In this document: in pieces, positions 6,450-8,392 of the stretch | How positions within the stretch are numbered: the stretch's first letter is position 1 | Layout: each line of letters starts with the position of its first letter | Origin: Flavobacteriales bacterium UBA2798 | Lineage (GTDB): Bacteria > Bacteroidota > Bacteroidia > Flavobacteriales_D > UBA2798 | Direction: 5' to 3' | Length of the DNA: 8,392 bases | Assembly (NCBI GenBank): GCA_002351955.1 | Contig: DEHO01000067.1 | Location: 28,904 to 37,295, forward strand | Made by a program: the position numbers and the translations under genes | The notes under the pieces: generated by a model | Databases searched by the model: none | What the model was told of the DNA's origin: nothing | Seen by the model: the letters and a program-made list of their open reading frames with translations, nothing else

Positions 6450-6457
6450 TATTATTG
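6450..6457 (+). promoter_or_regulatory. -7 box candidate of the leader/receptor transcript
   Basis: TATTATTG differs from TAnnTTTG at one base. The distance from the TAGAAT of the operator to the box is 5 nt, the same as upstream of the FAD gene. No -33 TTTG is at the proper distance. The predicted transcript would start near 6461, about 20 nt before the leader ATG. Confidence 0.45.
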
Positions 6458-6480
6458 CATCAGATTTAAAAAAATAAAAC

Positions 6481-6564
6481 ATGAAACGGTCTGCAATTAT
6501 GTCGGGATTGTATAACTCATTTAGGGGATTTCACCAATCCAATTGGTTGTGTTGCCGAATGTGA
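6481..6564 (+). CDS. Putative Cys-Cys leader peptide (27 aa) of the receptor gene
   Basis: ATG 6481 opens a 27-codon frame (beginning MKRSAIMSGLYNSF, ending NWLCCRM) with stop TGA at 6562-6564. It is preceded by the A-rich leader TTTAAAAAAATAAAAC, which resembles other start regions in this window. The adjacent cysteine codons TGT TGC (6550-6555) lie immediately before the left arm of a terminator-like hairpin (from 6557). The receptor ATG is 47 nt downstream. The peptide has no signal sequence or recognisable domain, so I read it as a regulatory uORF whose translation senses charged Cys-tRNA. Polycysteine uORFs that do this are known in mycobacteria. Conservation has not been checked, and a chance ORF of this length is possible. 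Confidence 0.5.
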   Translation: MKRSAIMSGLYNSFRGFHQSNWLCCRM

Positions 6565-6589
6565 ATAAAAAAATTCCATTCAATTTTTT
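6557..6589 (+). terminator. Attenuator-type hairpin overlapping the end of the leader peptide
   Basis: GAATG (6557-6561) pairs with CATTC (6577-6581), and after a bulged T, GAAT (6563-6566) pairs with ATTC (6573-6576). This gives nine base pairs around a loop of six As. AA and six Ts follow (6584-6589). The stem has only three G-C pairs, so it is a weak terminator by itself. It lies between the leader stop codon and the receptor start, where a normal gene-end terminator would not be expected. Its left arm includes the Arg, Met and stop codons of the leader. An alternative pairing of TTCAC (6530-6534) with GTGAA (6561-6565) would exclude it. Confidence 0.5.
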
Positions 6590-6611
6590 AAGCAACTCAA
6601 TCTAAAAAACC

Positions 6612-8392
6612 ATGAAAACTACATTCAAAATCATACTTCTTTTACTTCTCTTTACGACCACTAGTTTTGTTTATGCACAAAATACCGGCGAACTCTTAAC
6701 AGGAACTATAACAGATTCCGAAACCAAAGAACCTCTTATTGGAGCCTCTGTGGTGATAAAAGGAAATTCAAAAGGCACAACAACTGATGCCAACGGAAAA
6801 TTTGTATTAAGCAATTCAGTAGGATTTCCTGTCAGGATTATTGTGTCTTACATCGGATACCACTCACAGGAAATTGAAGCAAAAGTTCCGGGAGAAAACC
6901 TGGATATAAAGCTAAAATCCAACAACACCCTTATTGATGAAATTACCATTAGCGCACGACGCAGGGAAGAAAATGCTCAGGATGTACCCATTCCTATTTC
7001 CGTTGTGAGTGGTGCTCAAATTGAAGAGTCAGGTGCGTTCAATGTAAACCGCATCAAGGAACTGGTTCCATCGGTTCAATTGTACTCCTCAAATCCCAGA
7101 AATACAACACTCAATATCCGGGGCATGGGGTCAACATTTGGATTGACCAATGACGGAATTGATCCCGGAGTCGGATTTTATGTTGACGGGGTTTATTATG
7201 CTCGTCCTGCTGCCACAGCGCTTGATTTTGTTGATGTAGACCGTATTGAAGTATTGCGTGGTCCTCAAGGAACATTGTTTGGAAAAAACACGACCGCCGG
7301 AGCATTTAACATCACATCCAGAGCGGCCAGCTTTACACCCGGTGCAACCTACGAATTAAGTTATGGAAACTACGGATTTGTACAAGCTAAGGGATCTGTA
7401 ACCGGTCCCTTGAGCAAAAAAACAGCGCTTCGAATATCATTTTCCGGAACACAACGTGATGGATTAATTAAAAATATCGCTACAAATTCGGATGTAAATG
7501 ACCTTAACAATTTAGGAGTAAGAACACAACTACTTTATCGTGTAAATGATAATCTGAAAATCACCTGGTTTGCCGATTTCAATCGCCAACGTCCGGATGG
7601 ATATGCCCAGGTAGTTGCAGGAGTGGTAACCACCAAAAGAGCTGCATACCGCCAATTCAACACTATCATCGCAGACCTTGGTTATTCGTTGCCTACAACA
7701 AATCCCTACGACAGAATTATCGATCACAATACACCGTGGAAATCTACCAATGATCTTGGAGGAACATCATTGAATATTGATGCGAAAATCGGAAAGGGTA
7801 CGCTCACTTCAACAACTGCATGGCGACATTGGTACTGGGGGCCATCCAATGACAGGGATTTCACCGGATTATCTGTATTATCACTTTCGCAAGCACCTTC
7901 GCGTCATGAGCAATGGTCGCAGGAAATACGCTATGCCGGTGATGTTACGGATAATATCAGTGGCGTGATTGGAGTGTACGCATTAGGCCAGAATTTATGG
8001 ACCTCACCCTATCACAGTGAAGAATCAGGATCTGCGCAGTGGAGGTTTTCCCAGAATTCGACCAGTCCATTATGGCAAACACCGGGTTTGTTGGAGGGAT
8101 ACGGAATCAGAACGTATAGTAAACTTCAGAGTTTTACAGCAGCAGCCTTTGCCAATGTTGACTGGGCGGTAACCAAAAAACTACATGTCCTTCCGGGCCT
8201 TCGTTTTAATCTCGATGAAAAATCATTGAATTATAAACGGGAAACATATGGAGGACTTGAAACGAATGATCCCGCATTACTTGCGATTAAACGATCGGTT
8301 TATAATGACCAACAATTTGACGCATCAGCTTCAAATCAGAATTTTTCGGGTGTGCTCACAATTGCCTACAAAGCCTCAGAAAAATTCAATGC
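6612..8392 (+). CDS. TonB-dependent outer-membrane receptor, partial (C-terminus beyond right edge)
   Basis: The first 593 codons are visible. The protein is an outer-membrane beta-barrel transporter energised by TonB-ExbBD; the ligand is not evident. A signal peptide (1-22, ending SFVYA|QN) is followed by a CarboxypepD_reg-like domain (about 27-102, with GTITDSETKEPLIGASVVIKG). Next come a TonB-box-like strand (EITISARR, 110-117), the plug domain (about 120-240, with VDRIEVLRGPQGTLFGKNT) and barrel strands up to the edge. The plug motif is that of FecA/siderophore-type receptors, not the SusC motif. An in-frame TAA at 6603-6605 fixes the start. No Shine-Dalgarno sequence is present. Upstream lie a Cys-Cys leader peptide, an attenuator-like hairpin and an operator shared with the FAD gene. 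Together these suggest uptake of a sulfur-containing compound or metal chelate under cysteine limitation (inference). Confidence 0.92.
   Translation, partial: MKTTFKIILLLLLFTTTSFVYAQNTGELLTGTITDSETKEPLIGASVVIKGNSKGTTTDANGKFVLSNSVGFPVRIIVSYIGYHSQEIEAKVPGENLDIKLKSNNTLIDEITISARRREENAQDVPIPISVVSGAQIEESGAFNVNRIKELVPSVQLYSSNPRNTTLNIRGMGSTFGLTNDGIDPGVGFYVDGVYYARPAATALDFVDVDRIEVLRGPQGTLFGKNTTAGAFNITSRAASFTPGATYELSYGNYGFVQAKGSVTGPLSKKTALRISFSGTQRDGLIKNIATNSDVNDLNNLGVRTQLLYRVNDNLKITWFADFNRQRPDGYAQVVAGVVTTKRAAYRQFNTIIADLGYSLPTTNPYDRIIDHNTPWKSTNDLGGTSLNIDAKIGKGTLTSTTAWRHWYWGPSNDRDFTGLSVLSLSQAPSRHEQWSQEIRYAGDVTDNISGVIGVYALGQNLWTSPYHSEESGSAQWRFSQNSTSPLWQTPGLLEGYGIRTYSKLQSFTAAAFANVDWAVTKKLHVLPGLRFNLDEKSLNYKRETYGGLETNDPALLAIKRSVYNDQQFDASASNQNFSGVLTIAYKASEKFN

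Overview
The window looks like chromosomal DNA from a member of the Bacteroidota. The grounds are A-rich start regions without Shine-Dalgarno sequences, TAnnTTTG-type promoter boxes, an OmpA-family protein with the TPR / PD40 propeller / CarboxypepD-like / OmpA order typical of the phylum, a TonB-dependent receptor with an N-terminal CarboxypepD_reg-like extension, and degenerate heptamer repeats between genes. I cannot place it below phylum level.

Left part (1-3424, all on the minus strand). A two-gene unit encodes an exported protein of nine in-register TPR units (2330-3424, GTG start) and, 5 nt downstream, a PorE-like periplasmic peptidoglycan-binding protein (243-2324). It ends in a strong intrinsic terminator (192-224). 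The U-tract of that terminator stops 6 nt before the start of a further minus-strand gene, a small exported membrane protein that runs off the left edge (1-185).

Middle (3425-4435). A 307-bp divergent intergenic region holds degenerate TTATCGG/TTATCAG heptads and a small hairpin repeat. It is followed by a recognisable miaE (tRNA ms2io6A37 hydroxylase, 3732-4313) with all six diiron ligands. A second heptad array begins 7 nt after the miaE stop codon.

Right part (4436-8392, plus strand). Three genes follow: an Rrf2-family regulator with four clustered cysteines (4436-4882), a YdhS/COG4529-type FAD/NAD(P)-binding protein (5014-6375), and a non-SusC TonB-dependent receptor cut by the right edge (6612-8392). 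The FAD gene and the receptor each have their own promoter region. The two regions share a 27-bp palindrome (consensus half-site AATATTCTA, 9-nt spacer), each placed 5 nt before a similar -7 box. This is the best candidate for the Rrf2 operator.

Between the second operator and the receptor lies a 27-codon open frame (6481-6564) ending Trp-Leu-Cys-Cys-Arg-Met-stop. Its last codons form the left arm of a terminator-like hairpin followed by six Ts (6557-6589). This is the layout of a ribosome-mediated attenuator that reads Cys-tRNA supply. I infer a cysteine/sulfur-responsive unit, possibly with Fe-S sensing, in which Rrf2 controls initiation and the leader controls elongation into the receptor. 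This is the most notable content of the window. It is an inference from sequence and has not been tested.
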